From positions 1,302,001 to 1,366,000 of the forward strand of contig NC_031479.1 of the NCBI RefSeq assembly GCF_000006565.2: a DNA stretch of 64,000 bases. Direction: 5' to 3'. The DNA is from Toxoplasma gondii ME49. Its lineage: Eukaryota > Apicomplexa > Conoidasida > Eucoccidiorida > Sarcocystidae. The notes under the pieces are model-generated. The model saw nothing but the letters and a program-made list of their open reading frames with translations, was not told the DNA's origin and did no database searches. The position numbers were made by a program, and so were the translations under genes. Of this stretch, positions 45,001 to 56,300 are shown piece by piece (positions within the stretch are counted from its first letter, which is position 1; each line of letters opens with the position of its first letter).

Positions 45001-47367
45001 AGGTCGAAACTGATGCTTCTGCAAAGCCCGTCGCGTTGGTGTAGCTCGAGGACAAGTGCTTGTCTCTATCTTTTGTCGTTGCGAAGTCACGGTGTGAGCT
45101 CTCCGCTGTTTCCCATGGTAGCTCCAGCACTGCTTGGAAACTGGCGGAACCGCATTTCGAGTCTGCATGGCGATACGCTCTCTGTTTCCGGGATTGGAAT
45201 TCTTTGCAGGGCCTTTCCTGAAAATCAGGAACCTTTCCTGAAAGCCAGGAAACAAGCCAGGCCCTCAGGAGTCGTTCCGCAGCACTTGAAGAATTACTGG
45301 AGGAACTTTCGGAACTAGTCACACTACGCTTCTGTACACATCGGCAGCTTGCACCGACTTTGATTTATAAAGCCACATAGTAGTATGTAGAATGTGACGA
45401 AAGACCCTGACCAGGTTTTGCCACTGTTTCGGATGGTACTCGCGAGTAAGCTGCCAGCCTCTGCATGTTGTGTATCTGTTCCGTTCTTTGCGAACATAAA
45501 ATCCTCAATCATTTCATGACTTTTCTGTGTCCCTGCCTCTTATTCTCTTTTTATCCTCCAGGATTTTCGGGTCACAAATGCGAATTGGTTCCCTCAGTCG
45601 GCATCCTTCGTTCGACGACAAACTGTTGGCTGCCTGCGCAGTCAGTGGCTGGTAGGCAGCGTGCCTAAGTGGCATCTTGCACCAATGTCTTCACAGAGCC
45701 TCTGAATCGACAGTGAAGATGTCTTCGATTCTCCAAACTGTAACTTCTCAGAGGTCTCCTTACTGGTGCGTTTTCTCTGTTCTTTTCGCCCGCGAAACGT
45801 TCTTCTTTTCCTTGAAACGCTTACCAGAATGGGGCAAAAAGCTAGACGAAGCCGTATATCTCTAGTCTTGCTGTCGTGTCGCGCGCTGAGGGTTATTTGA
45901 GCGCCAGAGCTTGTCTGGGTCAAACCCGGGCTTTCTGGCATCGCGAGGCAATTGTTTCAAAGGAAAAAGAATGCGTCATTGTCATACAAGATGGAACTGT
46001 GCTGATCGTCTGGAACGTTCGTTTTAGTGCCATTTTCAGAGTTGCCATTTTTAAGTTAGAACTCGGGCTCGCCTCTCGTCAAATTCGGTGACGAGACCTT
46101 GCTATTGGCCATCACCAGCACCGTCTATCTCCGTTGAGAAAAGGGACAGCTGTCCCTATAGGAATGTCGGCATCTACGAGTCGGACACGCTTCTGCATTC
46201 TTCCAGATTTTTTGTCTCAGAGATATACACCTCATCCTCAAGTTCATGCCTCTCGCGTGGAACTGGGAAACGCGGGCTGCTCGGTCAGCCGACGCCGTTC
46301 AGTCCTTGATTCCGAGACAGACAACGCGACCTCGTTCGTTCTCAGCATTCAGCTCTCTCGGAGAGTCATACCTCTGACTTGTTAACGCTCGTTTTGAACT
46401 GTGTCTACTTTGGTTTATTGTCGCACTCTGTTTTGCTGCCTTTTCTCGCTTACCGCAGTGTCTGCATCAATGCCAGGGAGCCGTTTCTCATCGTGCTTCG
46501 TCGTATCTTACGTAGTGGGTGGTTCCTGGGAACGAGTGAGTGCAGAGAGAGGCGCGCACAATGGACTATGGCTTCCACCCTGTTTGGAGCGCAAACAAAA
46601 TAAAGCACAAGGACACGGAGACGCTCTCCCCGTTGCATAGGATAGGTACCGGCCGGGTGCGGACAGCCTGAGTGTCGGCGGTTTATCTTCTTTCCAGGAG
46701 AGGCATTTTCTTACCACCTACACACGAACCTTTCTCCGTCTCGTTCTTGGCCGTGACTCGACGAGACAATCAAACTATCGTATGCCAGTGCCCTTCAGCA
46801 TTCTGGGCATGCCGTGAACACGTCTTTTCGATACCGTTTCTCGTCGCTTCATCGGCTCTTTGGATCTTAGCCCCGCATTCGCCAACATTTTGTCTACGAG
46901 TGGACTTATTCCTGTTCATTCGCCCCCCCCCCCAGCACGCAAGTACATCTACCTTGCCCGACACCCTGGTTCCCTGCAGGGCGTGATCCTGCTTCTCACT
47001 TCTGGATTCGCCGGAGGTAACTGGGAGAAGCAGCGCACTGTCCTTTAATGGGTACCGTGGAGCTCGGGCACAACCACGCATCGAACCTTCAATCGCGTTT
47101 TCACAAGCGCTCTGGCAGACGGACACAAAAGACGCTTTAGACCGCCGGAAGCGGCCACACAGGGCTCTGGATGTCGAGCATTCTTTCCGCGTTTTGGGTT
47201 ATGTAAGCAGGCCGCTCCTTCCTCCTCATTCAAAATAAAGGTTCGGCTTTCGACGGAAGGGGAGAGGCAGCATCCTTCCGGGGCGTTGCGTGGGTGCACT
47301 CTGAAGTGTGAAGAGGGCACAAGTAGGAATCGCTGGCGTCAAGACCGTGTCTCTGATATGGCCCAAA
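42092..47367. other. long intergenic region between MORN1 and the coiled-coil gene
   Basis: No convincing gene was found in these 5.3 kb. The open frames (the largest about 140 codons near 42550) lack domains and any consistent splice pattern. The stretch around 43800-44760 is noticeably AT-richer and almost free of open frames. The region should include the MORN1 3' UTR and the promoter and leader of the coiled-coil gene. A tandem 20-bp repeat is at 45212-45251, and an AG-preceded open stretch from 45561 could be a leader exon. Confidence 0.5.
45212..45251. repeat. two tandem 20-bp units, each an inverted repeat
   Basis: The units CCTTTCCTGAAAATCAGGAA and CCTTTCCTGAAAGCCAGGAA lie side by side. 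Each contains TTCCTG and CAGGAA, able to form a small hairpin. The two differ at two bases. Confidence 0.8.
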
Positions 47368-50300
47368 ATGGATGCAGATAATTTCAGGAAGCTCACAGCG
47401 ATCCTCGATGTCTTGGATCGCTACAGAAAGTCTTTGACGGCGGCTTCCTACCAGAGCTTCGCTGTGGATAAGTCCCGTGGCAGACGGTTCTCGCGTTCGC
47501 CGAGTGTCCCGCGTTCCAGCTATGCGGGCAGGTTGCCATCTCACTCACTTTTTGTGAGAAACAGTACCGTTCTGAAGCACCATGGTAAGCATCCGTCGGA
47601 TATGGCATGCATTATGAATCAGAACAACTGGATGTAGATTCCGTGCTACTCGTGGTAAATGGGGTTTCCTAGGTTTCCATAAAGTACCTTTTGTACAGCG
47701 GTACTAACCGCAGATACACTTCTGTCTCAGACAGACGGAACACATGGTGCTGTCGTGGTGCCGGCGTGAGACGCGCACCAATGTAGCTTTTTGGAGAATC
47801 CACGCGTGCACGAGTTCTTGCAGTTTATCGAATTTGGTGCCGTCGGAAAGTCACGGTGGGCTGTATCGGAGCCGATCGTGAGTTAGATGGACTGTCTTTT
47901 CACAAATTTGTAGGCCTGCAGTGCGGTTGAAGCCGCATTTAAACCGACTGGAGAAGTCGAGGGTTCAAGGGACTTTCTGTCAGTTCTATAGACCAGCATG
48001 TACTCCTGCGTGACTTCTGTTCCCGAAAGGACACGAATCTCACTGATGGACCTATGGCAGTGATCTTCACCGTTGGGGTTTTCTTTTTCAGTAACTCTCT
48101 GTTGCTCGGGATAGCGCAGTTTCCTCTCACTGGTCATCAGCAGCCGATGAATCGCCCCGTCGCCTGTGGTGCGTTGAGTTTCCAGCATTTGTCTCAGATT
48201 GGCAGCGGAGACTGCTCATTCGAGTAACCTTCTCCAGCAAGATTACAGCATGGGTGAATTACCTGCCAGTCGAAGGCACCGAGAGCGAACATTAGATGCT
48301 CTGGTCAGAGCGTTCATAAAATTTGCGGCAGACAGATCTCGACACTTTCGGGGCTTCAGACGAGCACTTGCAAGATTGTTTCCTCTCACTGACGCGCTTC
48401 TTCCCTGTTTTCTCACGTTGGGCGCCCCTGCAGGTGACTCTAGGCAAATGGAGGACTGGCCAGCGACGCCAGTCTCCACCATTCAACGGAAAATAACAAT
48501 GCGGCGTGCAAAGACCTTGCATGTGCGTCGGCAACCTCCTGTGCGGGCTTCCTGCCCTGAGCTTCCAGAGCTTCAGAAGCTTCAAGCCGACGTCAGCGGT
48601 GAGGCAAAGATTGGGAAGGGTAGGGGAGTGAAATTTGTGTCATGATGAAAAGGTGGTGTGGTTGCTCATTTTAGTTAAGCGTTTCTTTTCCAGCTGATAC
48701 TCAAGCGGTGTTGCCGTATGGGTGCACAGAAATGTTCAGCGGGGAAATGCTTTTGCGCCATAAGGTAGAATCGACTTTCAGCTTTAAGTAAAACGGTTCT
48801 AGTAAAAGCCAGCATTCGCCCTTGAGTCGGCGCTTGAACCCCAGGTGGATCTTCGTCCTCTCAGAGGCGCGTACAACTGTCATACCCGTCAGAACCACAT
48901 GCGCTTCAGCATCGCCGTGCTCTTTGGTGAAGGCCTACGAACCTACATGGCTTTTGTCAGGGAGCGTGACGAGGACTTGGTGACACTGGATGGGATGAGT
49001 TGGAGGGGCTTTTCATCGTGGAAGTGATGCACTGCATGTGCCGTTTGCAACTCCTAGGTTTCAATGCCTGTCGACATTGTGCCTTCTTGGAGACACATGT
49101 GCATCGCAAGAATGCGGCGGAGGTCTGCGTTTCTTCGCTCTGGCAGTCCTTTCAGCCGTCATTTTCCAAAGAACGTTTCTTGCCTTGTGGCCTGACCAAG
49201 GTCAGAGAGTGTCTAGCGTGAACGGTATTTTCTAACTCAGTGCGCGGTGTGGAAATCAATTCCGTCCAAACCTAGGACTTGTTACTGTTTGCGTCATCAA
49301 CTTATCCTGAAATATCCAGGCTGCTGCCATGGGTTCGCACTCTCCGTTCTTGGCGTGCGTGTGTCGGCTCAGAGTTGGATTTGCGCCTTCAGAAAATGAT
49401 AACAAGCCGTGGGATGGAAAAATGTTTCGACGAGGCGGTCGCACCTGAGGACGAAGCGAAAAGACAAGTGAGGTTTTTTCGGACTAGAACGGCACCGTGG
49501 GTCGTCGGACCTTTACGCTGAACAGCGAGGACCAGGAAGGAGGGCGAAGGATGCAGAAGATTTGCGAATGTGTTTCTGTGTACATTCACATCTCTGTGTA
49601 TGCGTGAAAGTGGGTGTGTCTTCCCTCGCCGTTTGCTTGGCTGTTGCAGGCTACTTTACCGTCACCCGTGTGGATGATTGAGGAGAAAAGGGAAAGGGGG
49701 ACTTTGGAGATCTGGTGCAAACAAACATGTTTATCCAGCATCTTCGGGACGAATCAGCGCATGCGTGGATTAACCATGTGTGTGCATTTGTGAAAACCTC
49801 TTTCTTTCCCTCTCTTTTTTGAATACATGCACACAGAGTGCATGCAAATGAAGACTGCAGAGCCGTTCTGCTTTCTCAGAAGCATATCTTTGGCTAGAGA
49901 CATTCTGGGTACATCTACGGCTTTTGCATGCAGGAGACGTTTGAGGCAGAGGCAGTTCGAAAATGGTCTTCACTGAGTGACGGCGATGTGTTCATGGACC
50001 TGGACGACTCAGATGACGACTCTCTTCGACCGGATGTTGTCTTCAGTGGTGAGTTGCGTCGATTTGCTGTTTCTGTCTCAAGAGAACAGGCTGCGAGTTG
50101 CTCGTTTACGCTTCGCTTTTTCGAAATCATCCGTCTTGTGAAGCACGACCTTCTCCAGGAGTACAGGCGGAAATGTAACATTATTTTGTGTTTTAGCCAA
50201 GAGACGCGCTCGGCGCTTTTCCCGTAGACCCGACAGAATGGGCCGGCGTGTGCAAACCGACTTTCTGACATTGCGTTTCATTCTGTTCAGCGCATGTGGT

Positions 50301-53300
50301 TTTGTCTTCGGTAGCTCTTGTCTCCGTGTCTGGAAATTTGCCCACATGGAGCTGGAGTCGGTGGTGACATGAGCGACCGTTGAAACTGCGGGCAGAGTTT
50401 TCTGCAACTTACCGCCGCGCGTCTCTGTCCCTTGTGTGAAGGAAAAGAAGAGACACGAAGAAAGGCGGGGAGGCTCGGTTTATGCATTCAGCCAAACCCA
50501 ATTTACATTTCGTGGCATCTAAAGTAACTGAGAAACTCGAACAGTAACCCACGTCAATTTCGAGCTTGCCTTTCCTCATGCAGAGCCTTCATGCCTCCTG
50601 CGAGTTTGTCGCTACACTTGCGGGATCGCCTCACAAGCTGTTACGATTTGCTGTTAGCTCCTGTTCGGATCCAAGCAAAGGTGGAGAGTCCGTGGCTGCA
50701 ACCGCTTTTAAGTTCAAGTTGGGGAGTTCTTCGTTTGCAGCTTGCCTCAAATCGAATAAGCCGAGAGGGGGAGGACCCCAATGGAGTTCCTGTTTGTTGG
50801 AAGCTGTTGATTTTCGGTTTTAAGTCCCCGTTTGACCAGCGTTGGAGCTCCTCGTTTTCGTCTGTAGGACAGAGGTACAGCCCGTAGCAAGCGCCACTTT
50901 CACATATGCGCTCACGGGCACAGAAGAGCCTAGGTTACAGGACTCGGTTTGCTGCACTTTTTCTTTCAGATTCCGTTGGATCCGTCGACTTGAAGAGTCT
51001 AGCGGAAATGGAGTTCGAGGAAGTCGACTTGAACCACATCACGCCCAAGGTCCTTGGGCAGCTCTTCGACCGCGTTTTGGACTGTCTTCAACTCGATTTC
51101 AGAGATCTCATTGATAAGCTGAAAACCCAGGTGAGACTCTCCGAATTCTCTTGTAAAGGCAAACCTGTGGGCGGACGCGGAATACTCGGCGACGGACCTC
51201 TCACAGACTCTGATTCACTGCGTCCTCGGCAGCCCTGTCGCGAGAAGGTCGCTTCAGTTGTGAGAGGAAGTTGCTTTGACAGGGAGAGTCCTGCGAGGCT
51301 GCTCGCTCCGACAAGCTGGACATATATCGTTGCACAGCAGGCAGAATCGATGATTCTCCACCCAGCAGCGTCGCTGTTCCTTTAAATGCCGCAGATGTCG
51401 TAAACTGTTTTGTGTGCGCTAACTCTTGGCCTGCAGAATGGGCATCTGAAACAGGACCTCATCTCGATGAAGAAGAAACTCCAAGATGCGGTTCGCACGA
51501 ATGACGAGCAGGTGCGTACAGGACAAAGTTATCGCCGGATCCGTGGAGTCTGAGCAGCAGTGTGTGCCTTTGGAGGCATAAGTTCTTCATTGTTTGCGTT
51601 TGTGCTTTTGTGCATCCGTGGTCTTTTGAGTGGGTTTAGGTTCTCTCGTTCTTCTGTCTCGGTGGAAGGTTGAGTTAAAACGCGTATGGTTCTATCGCGG
51701 ACCAAGGGAATTGGTGAATCCCCTCTTATCGATTTCTTGTGACCTTTCCGGGACGGTGCATCTTCACTGGTACAGAGGTGCCTTCCTTATTCTTGCCGGG
51801 ATGTGTGGAGGGAGTCAATGCCTTCGTTTGTGTCTGAGCGTCGAGCGTGAGTGCGTCGCCTGTTTGTCGAGAAAGTTGACGGTCGCTTTCAACCGAAAGG
51901 CAACCCAAGAAACCTGTGCAGCTGTCTTCACGTGACCGTGTTCACCGAGAGGACAGTCAAGATCTTCGCTTGAGCAGCGAAAACTCAGGCGTCGAGTTCC
52001 TTTCCTCGCTTCTCCGTCATTCGTCCAGTTTTGTCGTCACGGAAGCGAAGGGAAAGGGCCTTGGGTCTACGTTTCTGCGAGTCGCGCGTGCTTCTGGAGT
52101 GGAAATGCGGAGTGGCGTAAAAACGTGGAACTACTGAGCTCCAGGTGGCACCCACGGCTATTATGGCGACAGCGCGTGTAGTGGCGAAAGGAGAACAAGG
52201 CGAGGGAAAGGAGAGACAATGATACGTTCGTGTTAGACGTACTTTTCGAGGGCATGTTGTGCGCCTTGGAGTGATTAATGCTTCGCTGCACATCGTCGTT
52301 TCCCGTCGTCCAGGTTCAAGAGTTGAAAGATATGACGGAACGGGTGGCGGACCTGGGGGCGGAGACACGAGAGCTCACGAGACAGCTCCGATTGATGGAG
52401 TCACAACTCAAGAAATATGCGGTAAGTTTTTCTTTCAGTTTTTCGCGTGTCTCCGCCACAGCTGTTCACACGAATCTGTAGACACGAGGAGAGGTGCGAG
52501 GGACAGTCACATCTGCACAAGAACGCCCAGGAAGAAAAAAAACAAATGGAGCTGCGCAGACGCGAAGCTACGAGAACTAATGTGCAAGCACAAGTACGAA
52601 CGTTGACATCCTGATGCGTATTTTAAGATCCACGAAGAAACGATCCGTTGCCTGCTCCGCGACTTTCTGTGCGTGTGAACAAACCTGGTCTTAGACTTAT
52701 ATGTTTCGTGAGTGTGACCGCAAAGACTTCCACGTGATCGGGAGACCGACAACACTCCGGCCGACGATTCTCACCTTTTTCGACTCTCTGCATTCTCGCG
52801 TCTGCGTGGTGCGTGTCAGGAGCAAGACCGAGAGATGCAGGCAATGATCCGCGAGAAGCTGGCCTGGGAGGCGGAGCGACAGCAACTCAGCGCACAAATT
52901 CAAAAGTTGACAGAAGAACTGGGAACTCGCGACGAGGGCCAGCGAGTTGTACAGCTTCTGGGCGACTTGGACCGCGTCGAGGCACTCAATCAGGAGAGAG
53001 AAGAGCAGCTGAAGACGTTGACAAAGAACTTGGAGGCGAAGGACCGGGAGATCGAGTCTCTCACGTTCGACTTGATGAAGCAGACGACTATGGCGGCTCC
53101 TCGTCGAGACACACGCAGCAGCATTTTGTCTCCGCGAGTCTCTCTCGAGTTCCTCGCGGGTTCGCTTCCTCGAAGGTCCACTGTTGCTCGTCGCCATGTT
53201 CAATCCAGGAGCTCTCTGCCGCTGGCGGGTGCGTCATTAGCTGGAGAGCTGCAGCTAGCTACTCAAGAAGCCGAAGAGAAACCTGCAGTCACCGTTGAAG

Positions 53301-56300
53301 AGTGAGTTTCAAAAACAACGCACCTGTCTGACGTCTCATAATTGACGAGTGTGGTGAAGGTTCCTTTTAAACTTTCTTGCAGAAAACGATGCCTCGCCTG
53401 CGAATGTCATCAGAATTTATGTCCTTTCTGGGGAGTGCCTGTTCCACAAGGAGGACGGCTGGCTGCGTTTCGAGATCTTCTTCGTACCTCTCGAAGAACT
53501 CCTGGATCAGAGCCGTGTGTACCTCTTGTTTCTCGTAGCGAAAAGAGTTTCGCTCTTCTTGTGCCGTGCAGCGAGTTAGAAAGTCGCGAATCAACGCTTA
53601 GTCAGGCTTCACTACTCTACTCCTATAGTGCCGACAAGAAGGGGGGGGACTAATGCGTCGGCGGTCAAACGCGTCGGAGTCAACAAAGATCGAGTTTTCG
53701 CGACAACCAGTGGCCTCTTTCCTTGCACCGGATTTGTTCATTCGAAAAGCCATGACTAAGACGTTTCTTTCTTCAGTTGAGTGTTTTTCGTTCTCGCCCA
53801 AGAATTTCCTTTCTCCGGGCTGTGGAGCTTCTTCCCGTTGAGAAGGTCCCTTTTTCCTGTTTGAAAGCTCCTCTTTTCGTGCTCGAGAACGCGATTCTGA
53901 CTCCTGCATCTCCTCCAGACACGCCCAACGACTGGAGGATGCGCACCGCAAGTTGGAACAAGCTCTGTCGGATTTGCATGAGGCGACTCGAGTGAACGAC
54001 GCGCTTCGGAAGTCGGTCAGCCGCCTTCAACGAGAACTGGATGAGAAGATCAAAAACGTGAAGGACCTCGCGAAAGAAGTTGAGGTGAGCTGCTGCCAGA
54101 TGTCGCGTGACTTGACAGGGGGAGTTTGCCGCAGAGGTTGTTTCCCGGCTGAACGGTCGTTTGCTTTGAAAGTTCCCTTCTCACCGAGGGTCCTAGTCAA
54201 AGTCTCAGAAGTGAATGTGAATGCTGAGTGGGCGACAGAGACATGCGTGGAGAAACGGGCTTTTTCGGCATGCGTGCCTCGTGGTTTCCTACGAAATCCA
54301 ATCTCCAGATCGAGGCGCAAGTTTACTTGTTTATTTGGAGGCAAAGGCGTTCTGTTGCTGCCGACGACGCGCTCGACCAGTTTGTCTAGAGAACGAAGGG
54401 GCGTTTGCTTTTCAGAGAGGCTTGAAAGGGATTAAAAGAAGAAAAAAAACTGGATATGATCTAGGTATGTCAGTGAGGAGAAAAAGGAGGAAGGCGAATT
54501 CAAGCTTGCAAATTCCAGCTTCTACTTCACAAAAGATCGTAGAAATAAAATATTAAAATAACCCGATTCCGTCTAACAGCGAGATTTCTTCTCTGATATC
54601 TGGGAAAGAACGCGCAAACTGCAGAAGATTCAGAGGTGCTGCAAAAGGAGAAAACTTGCGTTGCGCGACTAGAGCGTTCCAGCAACGGAAGGGCAGTGTC
54701 TCCCCTTCGTACGCCACAGAGTTGTTATTTTCTGTTTTTTTTCATAAAAAGTTCAGCGGCAAGAACATTCGACGCGAATGGTTCTGAAGGTTTTAAACAG
54801 TTCACATAAATCCTGGAAGGAAACAGCGTCTTACATGCATTGCTGCTTTACCTAGGAGCGTATTCTGAACAGTATGTCTCCAGCGATATCAAAAAGTTCG
54901 TCGAAAGATAATCTGTTTTGGAGCCTTGCTTGCCGGTGGTCTGTCCCCTCAGAACAAGGATGAACAGCTTCACAGCGCAGAGGAGAAGCTGCGAGATCAG
55001 AGTTTACGCCTAGATGCCAGCTGCCTCAAACTCTCTGAGGCCGAAGAGACAAATCGAATCAGAGAGGCGGAGTTGGAAAGGCTTCGCGCAGATCTCGCCG
55101 TAGCTCGGGTACGTTTTCCACCTTCGTGTCTCTTAGATCTGAACCTCTTCGACGCCCCGAGTCCATCGATCTACGGGTGCCATTCGAGGTCTAGGACTAG
55201 TTTTTCTTAACTTGGCAGTCCCCAGGCTTTCTCAGGAGCTCTTGCTTCTCTTAGTTGTCTTGGTAACGGCTCACCCACTGAGATCCCTCAGCAATGTATT
55301 CTCCACTCAATAGCAAACACTCTGTATTCGAATAGAAGGCCCGAGTTTGCGAAGATCCTCCGATTTTCATACTTCTTTGAATACGTTTCTCACAAATCCC
55401 CTTTTTTGTGAACAGAATACCATCGTTAGAGTTCTCCCCCGCTAATGTGCCTTTCTCGCTGTTTTTTGCGGGACTGTTTTTGATGCTACGTCTACAGGGT
55501 GAACTCGACGTCCTTCTCAAGCAGGGCGAGGGAGACACGGTAGGAGCAGTGGACGACAACATTGCCCCACTGAACTGCCTTTCAACAGGGCTAATCGTGG
55601 CAGATTTCGATCCTTTACGACACTAAGGGGACTCCACATCGGCTGTGATCTCAGCGTGATAGATGTTGTAGCTCTATCACTCTTCGTAACAGTGAGGGAA
55701 GACGACTTATCAGTTGAGGACGTACGAAGCAGAAAGCAAATGTAACGAGGTGTCGCATATAATATATATATATATATATATAAATATAGTACGAGGATTG
55801 TCTTACTGCAGTAAGATTGATTGAACACTAGCGAGAGTGTCTGGCTCGTTATATATTTACTTACGCTAGCCACTGCCTTCGTCGGGTATGTCCTACTGCG
55901 GCGACAAAGCAGTTTCTGGCTTGCTACATTCATTACACATTCCTTTCACACTGCTCTCCATTACCAATTCTGTGCCGACACCAAAACCGATGTTTTCTTT
56001 TTCGAAAGTTTTCCCGTTTACATTACATATCCCTTGAGCGGACGCAGTTCTCGTGAAAGAATGTCGCGTTATACTGGGTTCCAAGAAAATCCTGAACATC
56101 CTGAACAAACACTCGGGTGAATAGATCTCTCGCATTTTTAAGTTGTGCTAGTGTCCTAGTGAGGTTTTTGTCTTCTGTTGCATGCAAGTGACTCTGACTG
56201 GAGAGACCAGTTGCATCCGTCGCGGATATGGCTAAAGTGCAAAGTTAGCCAGCTCCATTATCAAAGGAAAATTCGTTGTTACTGAATAATGAGAAAATAG

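Noticed and set aside
45561..45650. Possible exon after TTTTATCCTCCAG
   Set aside because: It is open for a short distance only, with no matching upstream donor and no phase link to the coiled-coil gene. It is kept only as a possible leader exon.
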